From assembly GCA_934351255.1 (NCBI GenBank), contig CAKRJH010000002.1:192942-256941 (forward strand): 64,000 nucleotides of DNA. Reading direction: 5' to 3'. Both the position numbers and the translations under genes were made by a program. Positions 50,420-60,061 of the stretch are shown one piece after another; position 1 is the stretch's first letter, and every line of letters begins with the position of its first letter. Under the pieces are notes generated by a model. The model ran no database searches. It saw only the letters and a list, made by a program, of their open reading frames with translations, and was not told where the DNA came from. Source of the DNA: an uncultured Lachnospiraceae bacterium (GTDB lineage Bacteria > Bacillota > Clostridia > Lachnospirales > Lachnospiraceae).

Positions 50420-52723
50420 TCAGGAACGAGTTCTCTGAATATCTTTGATGCTCTCGATTCCATATAATTTTCTGGTGATCTCACGCAGTGCATCCACCCC
50501 GCGGATTCCAAAACAGACTTCAATCGTGGCAATCCCCTGTTTGTTCACTCTGGTGTTCAGGGATTTGACATCGATCTTATTCTCGGTAAATACACGGGTG
50601 ATATCGAGCAGAATGCCCATGCGGTCATATGCATAGATGATCAGCTCCGTGTCATAATATTCTTCTTCCTTATTGCCACCGGCCAGATGCCACTCGGCCT
50701 CGATCACACGCTTTCGGTCCTGCTCTGACAGATTCATCACATTGACACAGTCGGTACGATGGATCGATACTCCACGTCCTCTGGTCACAAATCCGACGAT
50801 CTCATCTCCCGGAACCGGAGAACAGCACTTGGAAAAACGTACAGAGACATCATCGATCCCTGCCACGACAATACCACTCTTGGATTTGACGGTGGCAGAC
50901 CGTGGCATAGAGCCGGTCGGCTGTGGCTTGTTGACGGCATCCAGAATATCCTGGTCGGTCGCATGCTGTGGATTTTTCTTATCATATGCCACCTGAAGAC
51001 GGTTCAACACCTGGCCCTCTTTTAACCCACCATGTCCGATGGAGGCCAGCACACTGTCCCAGTCACGGAAGCCATATTTCTTCATACAGGCCTCGGTGTA
51101 CTCCGGCTTCAGAAGATCGGTCAGAACCACCCCCTGTGCCTTGGCATATGTTGCAAGAAGATCCTTGCCCTTGGTGATATTTTCCTCTTTGTTCTGCGCA
51201 CGGAACCACTGATTGATCTTGTTCTTGGCCTGCGTGCTCTTGACCAGAGCCAGCCAGTCACGGCTCGGTCCTCTGGAATTTTGTGAGGTAATGATCTCAA
51301 TACGGTCGCCGTTCTGGATCTGATACTCGATCGGAACCAGGTTTCCATTGACTCTGGCTCCCACCATACGGTTACCTACTGCCGAATGCACCGCATAGGC
51401 AAAGTCGATCGGCGTCGATCCGGCCGGAAGATTCTTGACATCTCCGTCCTTGGTAAAGCAGTAGACATGGTCTGAGAACAGATCCAGGTCGCTTTTGAGC
51501 AGACTCAGGAATTCCTTGTTATCGGACATATCCCGCTGCCACTCCAGGATACGGCGCAGCCATGCCAGTTTCTCCTCCTCATTGTCACGGGATTTGCCGC
51601 CATACTGCGTCTCCTTGTATTTCCAATGTGCCGCGATACCATATTCCGCGGTACGATGCATGTCATAGGTACGGATCTGGATCTCAAACGGCTGCCCCTG
51701 TGGTCCGATCAGCGTCGTGTGAAGGGACTGGTAGTTATTCGGCTTTGGCATGGCAATGTAATCCTTAAAATGCCCCGGGATCGGCTTGTAGATCTCGTGG
51801 ATCACGCCCAGTGCCGTATAACATTCCCTCTCAGAATCCACAATAATACGCACGGCAAACAGATCATAGATCTGATCCAGTTTCTTGTGCTGGGTCACCA
51901 TCTTTTTGTATACACTGAAATAATGCTTGGCACGGCCATCGATCGTAGCCTTGATCCCTGCCTTTTCAATATGTGAACGCACCTCATCCACGATCTTGAC
52001 GATAAAATCATGTCTCTGGACACGGCCATTCTCGATCTGTCCCTTCAGTTCCTCATATACTTCCGGCTCCAGATACTGAAATGCCAGATCATCCAGTTCG
52101 ACTTTGACTTTGGAAATTCCCAGACGATCCGCGATCGGCGCATAGATGTCCAGTGTCTCCCTGGACTTCTCCTTTTGCTTGAGCGGAGTCTGATACTGCA
52201 TGGTTCTCATATTGTGCAGGCGGTCGGCCAGCTTGATCAGAATAACGCGGATATCCTTGGCCATCGCCAGAAACATCTTACGAAGATTTTCGGCCTGCAC
52301 CTCTACCTTGTCAGCCACATAATTGATCTGGGTCAGCTTGGTAACACCATCTACCAACAGCGCCACCTCATCGCCGAACTCCGCCGCGATCTCCTCGCTG
52401 GTCATCACCGTATCCTCCACGACATCGTGAAGCATACCGGCTACGATCGTCTCCTTATCCAGCTCCAGTTCCGCCAGAATAATACACACGCACACCGGAT
52501 GAATAATATACGGCTCTCCGGATTTGCGAAGCTGCCCCTCATGGGCATTCTTCGCGATGCGATATGCTTTCTCAATCTGGGAAATATCATCGGACGGATG
52601 GTATTTCTTCACCATCCGGATCAGTCTGTCATATAAGTCTTCCGGATCTGTAAAATCCGCAGGGATCGTACTGGTTTCCAGCTCGCCCGTGTCCATCTTA
52701 AAGTCAAATTCCGTGTCTGCCAT
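50420..52723 (-). CDS. relA: Bifunctional (p)ppGpp synthetase/hydrolase (RelA/SpoT homologue)
   Basis: Makes and degrades (p)ppGpp in the stringent response. About 767 residues: HD hydrolase domain with GMLHDVVEDT, synthetase with YKPIPGHFKDYIAMPKPN, TGS (VYCFTKDGDVKNLPAGSTP), a zinc-finger-like region (KCCSPVPGDEIVGFVTRG) and a C-terminal ACT domain. ATG with AGAGGTG six bases upstream; an in-frame GTG three codons earlier is less likely. First gene of the relA-MBL-hemZ-HD-GYP-aspS run. Confidence 0.96.
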   Translation of the reverse strand: MADTEFDFKMDTGELETSTIPADFTDPEDLYDRLIRMVKKYHPSDDISQIEKAYRIAKNAHEGQLRKSGEPYIIHPVCVCIILAELELDKETIVAGMLHDVVEDTVMTSEEIAAEFGDEVALLVDGVTKLTQINYVADKVEVQAENLRKMFLAMAKDIRVILIKLADRLHNMRTMQYQTPLKQKEKSRETLDIYAPIADRLGISKVKVELDDLAFQYLEPEVYEELKGQIENGRVQRHDFIVKIVDEVRSHIEKAGIKATIDGRAKHYFSVYKKMVTQHKKLDQIYDLFAVRIIVDSERECYTALGVIHEIYKPIPGHFKDYIAMPKPNNYQSLHTTLIGPQGQPFEIQIRTYDMHRTAEYGIAAHWKYKETQYGGKSRDNEEEKLAWLRRILEWQRDMSDNKEFLSLLKSDLDLFSDHVYCFTKDGDVKNLPAGSTPIDFAYAVHSAVGNRMVGARVNGNLVPIEYQIQNGDRIEIITSQNSRGPSRDWLALVKSTQAKNKINQWFRAQNKEENITKGKDLLATYAKAQGVVLTDLLKPEYTEACMKKYGFRDWDSVLASIGHGGLKEGQVLNRLQVAYDKKNPQHATDQDILDAVNKPQPTGSMPRSATVKSKSGIVVAGIDDVSVRFSKCCSPVPGDEIVGFVTRGRGVSIHRTDCVNVMNLSEQDRKRVIEAEWHLAGGNKEEEYYDTELIIYAYDRMGILLDITRVFTENKIDVKSLNTRVNKQGIATIEVCFGIRGVDALREITRKLYGIESIKDIQRTRS

Positions 52724-52775
52724 ACGTCTCACCTCTGTGCACTCGTCTTATGTATTCTGTCAATAGTTGTGGTCA

Positions 52776-52804
52776 ATTATACGCCGAAACGCTCTTGAAA
52801 TCAA
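52776..52804 (-). promoter_or_regulatory. Promoter of relA
   Basis: TTGATT (52799-52804), spacer 17, TATAAT (52776-52781) on the minus strand; the -35 overlaps the stop of the C39 peptidase gene. Confidence 0.72.
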
Positions 52805-53769
52805 GGAAGGGAATAATACCACACAGCCTTGATCTGGGAGCAGACCGTCTGCGGCTCCCACTGTTTGCTGGAACGGCTGATGCTGTTCGGATCATGGATA
52901 AGCAGTTTCCCGTCCTGCGTCACCCCGGTCAGCACAATGAAATGTCCGGCCGTCGTAAAATCTCCCGGCTTCATGCTGGCGATCACAGGATCTCCCTTGC
53001 GGAGCACATCCACCACCTTTTCCGCCAGACGCGCAGATCCCGCAGACAGGTCATTGTGTACCTTCAGGCCCAGTTCTTCTGCCCCGGTGGACATCAGTTT
53101 CCAGGACGATCCGTAATCCGCCGAATAATAATTGTGAAACAGACTGAACTGTGCCACATACGCCGGTGTCACAGTCTTGTCCTGCTTCAGCCCCGACACC
53201 ACCATGGACAGGCAGGTTGGCCCACATCCGGAGATTGCAATGCAGTCTGAACCGTAATTGACATATCCCCATCGCTTATCCCACTGCTGAAGCTGTGGGA
53301 TTCCCTGATCCAGTTCCTCATCCGTGATCTCACCGGTCTGCTCGTCAATAGTCTTGTTCCTCGGATAATCCAGCACAAAATCCAATGTCTCCGGATTGGT
53401 CACCGCCAGGTTCAGGATAGACTCCCGGTACTCCTTTAAGTTGATCAGAATGTCCTTTACCTGTGGGTACTCCTCACGCATTGCCTCCAGTTTCTCAGCC
53501 CACTGGTCCATCCCCTCCGGGACATAATAGGCACTGGTAGGCTCCGGTGTGACCAGTACCTGTTCGGTCTGGTTCTTCCCGTCATCCGGATTCAGCAGAT
53601 GATCTGCCACCCGGAAGATGCCGTATCCGGCTCCACATATCACGGCCAGCAGCACGACCGCAACACAGCACCTTGCGATCATGACTTTTCTTCTGCGCTC
53701 CCGGCGCCGCTGTCTCTTAATATTTCTCCTGCGCATTGCCTCTGCGCGGCTTATCTGTTCTGGTTCCAA
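52801..53769 (-). CDS. Membrane-anchored C39-like cysteine peptidase
   Basis: 322 residues: a strongly basic cytoplasmic N-terminus (RRRNIKRQRRRERRRK), one membrane helix (about 31-55), a linker and a Peptidase_C39_2 domain with C182 in SGCGPTC, H276 in AGHFIVL and D293 in HDPNS. Likely an extracellular peptidase of unknown target. TTG start with GGGAG seven bases ahead. The site lies across the end of the small acidic gene 15 bases upstream. Confidence 0.86.
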   Translation of the reverse strand: MEPEQISRAEAMRRRNIKRQRRRERRRKVMIARCCVAVVLLAVICGAGYGIFRVADHLLNPDDGKNQTEQVLVTPEPTSAYYVPEGMDQWAEKLEAMREEYPQVKDILINLKEYRESILNLAVTNPETLDFVLDYPRNKTIDEQTGEITDEELDQGIPQLQQWDKRWGYVNYGSDCIAISGCGPTCLSMVVSGLKQDKTVTPAYVAQFSLFHNYYSADYGSSWKLMSTGAEELGLKVHNDLSAGSARLAEKVVDVLRKGDPVIASMKPGDFTTAGHFIVLTGVTQDGKLLIHDPNSISRSSKQWEPQTVCSQIKAVWYYSLP

Positions 53770-53784
53770 TCTCTTTCTCCCCCT

Positions 53785-53961
53785 TTACAGGTCACAATCT
53801 ATATCCATCAGACGTCTCATCAGCGACTCAAATTCCTCCTCGGTGATTCTCTCATCCGAATAGTCGTCCGTGATCAGTTCCTCAATCTCATCCCACACAT
53901 AGGAACTCCTGCCCTGTTCCAGTCGATCCAGTTCTTTACTCCATGTCTCTGCCTTACTCAT
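53785..53961 (-). CDS. Small acidic hypothetical protein
   Basis: 58 residues, Asp/Glu-rich and probably all helical (SKAETWSKELDRLEQGRSS, then a Glu-rich middle and RRLMDIDCDL). No family recognised and no membrane segment. ATG with GAGAGGAGAG upstream. It sits between the GNAT gene (12 bases) and the C39 peptidase gene (15 bases) in the same direction, which supports it being real. Confidence 0.65.
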   Translation of the reverse strand: MSKAETWSKELDRLEQGRSSYVWDEIEELITDDYSDERITEEEFESLMRRLMDIDCDL

Positions 53962-53973
53962 CGTTCTCTCCTC

Positions 53974-55011
53974 TCATACCAGTTCATTCAGATGTACCTG
54001 ACAGTCACTCCATGCCATGGCACACAGTTTCGCAATGTCCAATGTATTTTCTGCCATCGTACCGTCCGGCATCCTCCGGATCTCATACGCACTTCCATTC
54101 CAGACGATCTGCCAGATCCCATCATTGGCAGCCAGATCCGGATCCTCGATCCGATATACTCCATCAGGGATCACCCGTCCGGTCAGGGACTTCATGAAAG
54201 CTTCGAGATGGACAATACGCGCCATGATCTGTGCGGTGTATCTCCATCCCTCACCACCCAGACCGGAAAGTACAGTCCTCTCTCCTTCCAGACAGTCAAA
54301 CACTTCCATCTCGTCCTCTTCCTGTCCATATGCTGCATAATCCACCGGTTCTCCCTGTACATCCAGCCGGACCATCAGGCTTCCCCGGCAGGCCCTCATC
54401 TCCCGTGCCAGATCCTCATAATACACCCGCTCTCTGCGGATATGCACGACATCATCCCGAAGAAGTTTTTCCTGGGTTCCGGAGACAAGCATCTCCTTCT
54501 GCCGGTCGTCCAGTGTTTCATACGCATTCCATGCCCCCGGGATCACCTGCGGCGTTCCGTGTTCCGACACGTTCTGTCCCTTCCCGCTCCCGGGCATCTC
54601 CTGTATCGTTCTGTCCCCCGGCTCCTTCTTCCACTGATCTTTCGTCCAATGTGACTTCGTTCCGGCCGACACCGTACAAAATCCAAACGGAAGATAAATC
54701 TTCTCACTGGCCGGTGTCAGGTAGGTCCACGGCTCCTGCCTCTCATACATCCAGGCAAGCGCGCTGCGCAGCAGTCCCTGCATCATCCCTCTTCCACGAA
54801 ATGCCGGCAGGGTGCTGACTCCGACAATGTAATGCAGCTTCTTCCAGTCGCGATGCCACCGGATCTGCCGTTCGTGAAGATGAAGCATGGAAGAAACCGG
54901 CTCCCCGCCGGTAAATACCACGCACTCCCGAAAAGGCCCTTCCATGTAGTAGTCCAGATACTGGGGACTGTCCTCAAAACAGGACTCCCAGAGATGTCTC
55001 ACTGCCTTCAC
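53974..55011 (-). CDS. GNAT-family acetyltransferase, Eis-like
   Basis: 345 residues. N-terminal GNAT fold with acetyl-CoA loop RGRGMMQGLL and YLTPASEKIYLPFGF, and a second half resembling the Eis-type GNAT/SCP2-like C-terminal region (VRLDVQGEPVDYAAYGQEE). The acceptor is not known; Eis relatives acetylate aminoglycosides or peptides. GTG start with AGGAGGGG eight bases ahead, overlapping the upstream TGA as GTGA, so it is coupled to the glycerophosphotransferase gene. Confidence 0.83.
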   Translation of the reverse strand: MKAVRHLWESCFEDSPQYLDYYMEGPFRECVVFTGGEPVSSMLHLHERQIRWHRDWKKLHYIVGVSTLPAFRGRGMMQGLLRSALAWMYERQEPWTYLTPASEKIYLPFGFCTVSAGTKSHWTKDQWKKEPGDRTIQEMPGSGKGQNVSEHGTPQVIPGAWNAYETLDDRQKEMLVSGTQEKLLRDDVVHIRRERVYYEDLAREMRACRGSLMVRLDVQGEPVDYAAYGQEEDEMEVFDCLEGERTVLSGLGGEGWRYTAQIMARIVHLEAFMKSLTGRVIPDGVYRIEDPDLAANDGIWQIVWNGSAYEIRRMPDGTMAENTLDIAKLCAMAWSDCQVHLNELV

Positions 55012-56171
55012 CGAAGCTTCCCCTCCTGTATCATATCCAGAATGCGCTCTCCGACCGGTCCCTGTCCCTCCTTACAATAAAAGAGATCCCGGCACCGGTG
55101 TCTCTCCTCCCGGCCGTACGTGTCACCCTGAAGAACCGCCTTTTTCATCTGGGCGAGCAGGGTATCAAAGTCTCCCGCCTTCTCCCCCGGTGTCACCTCA
55201 TCATATGGGAAATACATTTCCCGGTCATGCGCCAGATATCGTTCATAGTCATAGGCATAAAACAATAATGGCTTATCCAGCAGAAGATAATCGATATAAA
55301 TACTGGAATAATCTGTGATAAGCAGTTCCACTTCCATCAGCAGCCGCTGAATATCCATATTTTCCCCGGTAGCATCTATAATATGCGGATATGCTCTCAG
55401 ATCATCCTGCTCATGCCGGTGATAAAAATGCTTTTTGATCACAAACCAGGTGCCCGTCTCCTCCAGAAACGCCTCAAGACGGTCCAGATCAAACAACCGG
55501 CCGGCATACATCGGCTCGGCGCCTTCTTTTCTGTGCGTCGGACAATACAGGATCACCCGTTTCCCCGGGTAATACGGTTCGGGCCTCTCCCGGAAAAACA
55601 GATCATTTCTTGGCTGTCCCAGACACAGGATATGATCCTGACTTTTCCGGAAACAACTCTGATAGATTGGCACAAAAGTCTGGCTGGTTGCCACATAGTA
55701 TTCTTTGCCAAGAGGTATGTTAATCAGGAAATCACGAATCTTCTGCTTGGGGCTGTCCCAGTTTTTCTCATAGCGGTCATCATAACAGATCTTCTTGAGC
55801 GGGACTCCATGCCAGAGATCCAGGATCACAGCCCCCCCCAGATAGGTGTGCTCCAGATCACTGATCCCATTGGAGATCACGGCATATCCGGCTCTTTGCT
55901 GGATAGATCTCGCCTCCGGGCTTCCCCAGAGATATGCCTCAAATCCCAGACTGTTGATCTCATCGATCACCGCCTGCTCCTTTGCCACCCAGACCGCACG
56001 GATGCCCTCTCTGGCCTGTGCCTCCAGAAACAGTTCTTTGGAATTGTCCGCGAACCGCTCTCCCAGCCATGCTCCAAACACGATCAGCCCCGGATCCCGG
56101 CGCATCAGCATTCCGGCATACATCCGCAGATACTTTCCCGGCTTTGATATCAACGACATCTTAACTACCAT
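55008..56171 (-). CDS. CDP-glycerol glycerophosphotransferase-family protein
   Basis: 387 residues of the TagF/TarF fold, without a membrane segment. Conserved pieces: ILDLWHGVPLKKICYDD, ILYCPTHRKEG, FVIKKHFYHRH and the ITDYSSIYIDYLLL active-site region. Family members polymerise glycerol-3-phosphate from CDP-glycerol onto a lipid-linked primer for wall teichoic acid. The start is not certain; an ATG four codons later is possible. Part of a four-gene cluster with GT2 and a second TagF-like gene. Confidence 0.86.
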   Translation of the reverse strand: MVVKMSLISKPGKYLRMYAGMLMRRDPGLIVFGAWLGERFADNSKELFLEAQAREGIRAVWVAKEQAVIDEINSLGFEAYLWGSPEARSIQQRAGYAVISNGISDLEHTYLGGAVILDLWHGVPLKKICYDDRYEKNWDSPKQKIRDFLINIPLGKEYYVATSQTFVPIYQSCFRKSQDHILCLGQPRNDLFFRERPEPYYPGKRVILYCPTHRKEGAEPMYAGRLFDLDRLEAFLEETGTWFVIKKHFYHRHEQDDLRAYPHIIDATGENMDIQRLLMEVELLITDYSSIYIDYLLLDKPLLFYAYDYERYLAHDREMYFPYDEVTPGEKAGDFDTLLAQMKKAVLQGDTYGREERHRCRDLFYCKEGQGPVGERILDMIQEGKLR

Positions 56172-56294
56172 ACCTTTCTAATTCCTGCTGCCCTGTGGCG
56201 GCAGATATTTTTTCCGGTCAACGTCCTTTCCCAAAGTAGAAATTCCCACTTCAGGATTTTCCACTTCAGTAAACTCCTCTGCGCTCCCGGTCTG

Positions 56295-57269
56295 TCATCC
56301 CCAGAAGTACTGCATGATCTTTCGTACCAAGCCCTTCTTCCAGGCATGATGTTCCCGGTAAAAGGTATGTCTGACCGCACGGCTCTGTCTTCCCAGTTCA
56401 CCATACTCACGCATCAGTTCATACTCCTTTTCATAACGGGTCTCTTTCATACGGACACCGTAACATTTGAGGAACCAGCGCACCTGTTTTCTGGAATCAT
56501 GCATCTGATTCTTATAGTCCGCCTTTCCCTGTCCCAGGCGCCCCAGAAGATAGGAAAGCCGTCTGCTGTCCTTGGCTCCGACACTGTTTTTTCCATGCTG
56601 GCGGTATTCCACCGTGGCCCGCTTCACGGCCACCACCTTGCCAAAGACCGTAGCATACAGTGCACACCAGTAATCATGCATGATCACAGCGGATCCATGG
56701 ATATAATCCGCCACCCCCAAAAGCAGTGGACCATTGATCATCATGGTACATCCCGTTACATGGTTCTGAAGAAGAAGCTGTTCCAGAGTCTGTTTTCTCC
56801 GGATCTGTGACATTTCACTCATAGACGGCGCAATGACATCTCCCTGTTCATCCACGACCTCCAGGTCCGTGTGTACCAAAATCGGGACACGGCTTCCCAT
56901 CAGCACATGTTCCTCCCAGAGCATGGTCTGCATGGTCACGAAGATTTTTTCCGGTTTCCAGACATCATCCTGGTCACAGCACATCACGTAGTCTGCTTTC
57001 TCATATGCCGCGTCCTCAAACAGAAGCGCAAAGTTATTTCTGGCACTCCCGCTCGCCGGTTCATTGACTGTGATCTTTACATTCTGTGGTACTTTAGCCG
57101 CAAACATCCGCAAAATATCCATTGTGCTGTCCTGGCTGTTGTCATCGCGCACCAGAAGCCGCCAGTTTTCATACTTCTGAGTGCGTATGGACTCCAGAAG
57201 CTGAGGAAGATACCGTTCTCCCTCGCAGGTTGCCAGCAGAATGGTCACCATTGGCTTTTTTTCACTCAT
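56295..57269 (-). CDS. Glycosyltransferase family 2
   Basis: 324 residues with a GT-A fold: MVTILLATCEGERYLPQLL, RDDNSQDSTMDIL and CDQDDVWKPEKI (the DxD metal site), and ATVEYRQHGKN. Similar to glycosyltransferases for surface glycans such as rhamnosyltransferases. The start with AAGGAG eight bases ahead lies 4 bases after the second TagF-like gene. Sugar and acceptor unknown. Confidence 0.86.
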   Translation of the reverse strand: MSEKKPMVTILLATCEGERYLPQLLESIRTQKYENWRLLVRDDNSQDSTMDILRMFAAKVPQNVKITVNEPASGSARNNFALLFEDAAYEKADYVMCCDQDDVWKPEKIFVTMQTMLWEEHVLMGSRVPILVHTDLEVVDEQGDVIAPSMSEMSQIRRKQTLEQLLLQNHVTGCTMMINGPLLLGVADYIHGSAVIMHDYWCALYATVFGKVVAVKRATVEYRQHGKNSVGAKDSRRLSYLLGRLGQGKADYKNQMHDSRKQVRWFLKCYGVRMKETRYEKEYELMREYGELGRQSRAVRHTFYREHHAWKKGLVRKIMQYFWG

Positions 57270-57273
57270 GCTC

Positions 57274-58923
57274 TCACTCCTTTGTTTCTTTCTCCAGACA
57301 GCGTCCCAGGCAGTCTCCTGCCTCTCCCCGGACATCTTTCATCACCAGTTCTGCAACCCGTTCGGAAGATCTGCCATCCAGATGGTCAAAAAATCTTGTC
57401 TTAAATGCAGCAATCTTTTCTGTCTCAAACTTCTGTCTGTGGATCACGTCCACCAGTTCATTCCAGGATTCTACGATCACACCCGGTACAAACTCTATAA
57501 ATTCATAATAAAAATCCCGATCCCGGATATACTCGTCCAGATCAAAGGCATAAAATACCATCGGAATATCCAGCAGTGAAGCCTCAAAAATCACCGAAGA
57601 ATAATCTGTGATCAGCAGATCCGTAATAAATAGGAGGTCGTTGATCTCCGCAGAATCGGTCAGATCGATGATCCGTTCCCGCCATGCATCCGGTATCTCA
57701 ATGCGTTGTCTGATATAAGGATGATGCTTCACAACGAGTACCGTATCCTCCGGCATGTTCTGCATAAAACGCACCGCATCAAACTGCTCCTCCGGATAGT
57801 ATGCATTCTCCTTGTCCCAGCCTCGGAAGGTCGGTGCAAACAAAATGATCCGTTTGCCGGTGAACTCCGGATGCTCTCTCAGGAGTTCCTCCTGCATCCG
57901 CTTTTTGTAGGCCGGATCAAAAAAAACATCCGTCCGCGGCACACCGGTCGCCTCCACATGGCTGAGTGGAATCCCAAATGCCTCGGCATAAAACGGTGCA
58001 ATCTGTGCGGAGCTCGTGATAGCATGTGTGTAAAAACGATGATTGCGGTCCCGCTGAGACGGTCCCTGTGCCTTGCCCAGTCTGGAATATCCAAATGTCT
58101 TAAACGCCCCACAGGCATGCCACAACTGGATCGATCTTGTCTCCGGCTTCAGATCGATATAATCCAGAAACGTGCAGGAATCATCAAGCAGGATGACCCG
58201 CGCATTGGCTGCATGCCATGCTGCCTTCCAGAAGTATAGCGGATGAAACTGTGTCATATCGCAGTTCTTGAGCAGAACACGTATATGAACCGGTTCGTCT
58301 TTGAGCTTCTCAAAGACAAAAGCCATATTTCCGCTCAGATCATCCCGCCGGTTTGACAAAAAGAATACCTTGTCATCACGGATGCCCCTATACGAGAGCA
58401 GCCGGTACATTGCCTTGAACAGATGCCGGTTCAGTTTGGAACAAAACGGTTCCGGTTTACGGTTGGTTTTCTCCATGTTCGTACCCTGGCAGCCTTCAGC
58501 ACTGTCCGCGGCATCCTGTCCCTTATCCGGGACACACCGGATCACGATACAGCCCTCCTGTGGCTGCTGTACACGGACATTCACAGTGCCCTGTTTCTCT
58601 TCCAGAACAATCGGGATGTTCTCCTGTTCCAATGCACCATATTGCATGACAAACCACAGTTGAATGCTCTGTGGGATCTTTCCGATCGTAAACAGATATT
58701 CCAGATCGAAGGTCTGCTCTGCCACCAGCACGGCCTGTCCCTGCTCCTCCCGGTGCTCCCGGATCACCATGGGAATCCGCCGGATATATCCTCTGGTATC
58801 CTCAAAGCACACAGAAATCTTGGGCGAATATACCCTCCTGTTATGTGGAAATCCACCGGACAGACACCGGATCTGCAGGCTGTTCCCCCGGATCTGCAAC
58901 CGGGTAATCTCTATTTGTATCAT
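57274..58923 (-). CDS. CDP-glycerol glycerophosphotransferase-family protein with N-terminal beta domain
   Basis: About 549 residues. The first 140 form a beta-rich region of unknown role; the TagF-like catalytic part has SIQLWHACGAFKTFGYS, ILFAPTFRGW, VVKHHPYIRQRI and ITDYSSVIFEASLL. First gene of the cluster. I use the ATG reading MIQIEITRLQIRG with GGAGTG eleven bases upstream; a GTG four codons earlier overlaps the site. Probably elongates a phosphoglycerol-type wall polymer. Confidence 0.86.
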   Translation of the reverse strand: MIQIEITRLQIRGNSLQIRCLSGGFPHNRRVYSPKISVCFEDTRGYIRRIPMVIREHREEQGQAVLVAEQTFDLEYLFTIGKIPQSIQLWFVMQYGALEQENIPIVLEEKQGTVNVRVQQPQEGCIVIRCVPDKGQDAADSAEGCQGTNMEKTNRKPEPFCSKLNRHLFKAMYRLLSYRGIRDDKVFFLSNRRDDLSGNMAFVFEKLKDEPVHIRVLLKNCDMTQFHPLYFWKAAWHAANARVILLDDSCTFLDYIDLKPETRSIQLWHACGAFKTFGYSRLGKAQGPSQRDRNHRFYTHAITSSAQIAPFYAEAFGIPLSHVEATGVPRTDVFFDPAYKKRMQEELLREHPEFTGKRIILFAPTFRGWDKENAYYPEEQFDAVRFMQNMPEDTVLVVKHHPYIRQRIEIPDAWRERIIDLTDSAEINDLLFITDLLITDYSSVIFEASLLDIPMVFYAFDLDEYIRDRDFYYEFIEFVPGVIVESWNELVDVIHRQKFETEKIAAFKTRFFDHLDGRSSERVAELVMKDVRGEAGDCLGRCLEKETKE

Positions 58924-59033
58924 GCTGTTTCTCACTCCATACTACTCTATATTCATATCTTCTATCACACATAATCCACTGAGGGACCCGCACACACTCC
59001 CTCCGGTCACATATAGTAACCTAGAAAGGAAGA

Positions 59034-59954
59034 ATGGAGCCCTTTATGCATCGAGTCGCTTCTGTCATTCATCTGTCCTATGCCCGGAATCACCATCTGA
59101 CCGGCAAAGGCATCGGTATCGCAGTTCTGGATACCGGAATCAGTCCTCACCCGGATTTTCAGGGAGATCCTCCCCGTATCGCTACCTTCCGGGATTTTGT
59201 ACGTGGGCGTTCCACGCCCTATGACGACCACGGCCACGGAACCCATGTCTGTGGCATTCTGGCCGGCTCCGGTCAATGCAGTCATGGTCATTATGAAGGC
59301 ATCGCTCCCGACAGCCATCTCATTGTATTGAAAGTGCTGAATGCCCGCGGGGAATGCAATACCTCACACATTCTGGCCGCCATCAAATGGCTGCTTCACC
59401 ACCAGAAACAATACAACATCCGTATCGTCAACCTCTCCGTGGGAAGCACACCCCGCAAAAAATTTACGGAGACCTCCCCTCTGGTCGCAGGAGTAGAAGA
59501 ACTCTGGAAGGCCGGCATGGTTGTCCTGACCGCCGCAGGAAATCACGGCCCTGCTCCCCATTCGATCGGTGCTCCCGGCAACAGCCGCAGGATCATCACC
59601 GTCGGTTCCTCCGATCATCTGCAGAACCACCTGGATCCCGATTATTCGAGCCGGGGTCCTACCGGAAACTGTATTAAAAAACCGGATATCGTCGCTCCCG
59701 GTTCCCATATCATCAGCTGCAGCAATCTCTATCACCAGAAACCTCTTCCCCAGAATGCCTATGATAACCGAAGCGGGACTTCCATGTCCACCCCCGTAGT
59801 CAGCGGCTCCGTCGCTCTCCTGTTACAAAAAGATCCTCATCTGAAGCCCAAAAACATCAAACAGTGCCTCCACGACAGTGCACTCTGCCTGGGCTATCCC
59901 CACGAGCAGCAGGGATGGGGACTCCTGCAACTGGACAGATTCCTGCAATATTAA
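59034..59954 (+). CDS. S8 family subtilisin-like serine peptidase without signal peptide
   Basis: 306 residues with the full triad D33 (AVLDTGI), H68 (GHGTHV) and S250 (SGTSMSTP), and oxyanion N170 (AAGNHG). There is no signal peptide and almost no propeptide, so it is probably cytoplasmic, like intracellular subtilisins. ATG with AGAAAGGA five bases upstream; another ATG four codons later is possible. Transcribed opposite to the TagF-like gene, before aroK. Confidence 0.92.
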   Translation: MEPFMHRVASVIHLSYARNHHLTGKGIGIAVLDTGISPHPDFQGDPPRIATFRDFVRGRSTPYDDHGHGTHVCGILAGSGQCSHGHYEGIAPDSHLIVLKVLNARGECNTSHILAAIKWLLHHQKQYNIRIVNLSVGSTPRKKFTETSPLVAGVEELWKAGMVVLTAAGNHGPAPHSIGAPGNSRRIITVGSSDHLQNHLDPDYSSRGPTGNCIKKPDIVAPGSHIISCSNLYHQKPLPQNAYDNRSGTSMSTPVVSGSVALLLQKDPHLKPKNIKQCLHDSALCLGYPHEQQGWGLLQLDRFLQY

Positions 59955-60061
59955 TTTTACTATAACCGAAGTTCTTTGTAAACTGAAAGTGCAATTCCTT
60001 CCCCTTTACAAAAAGAGAGCAATCCAGTAAAGTGTAAGAAAAACCGGAAATGGGGATGCGT

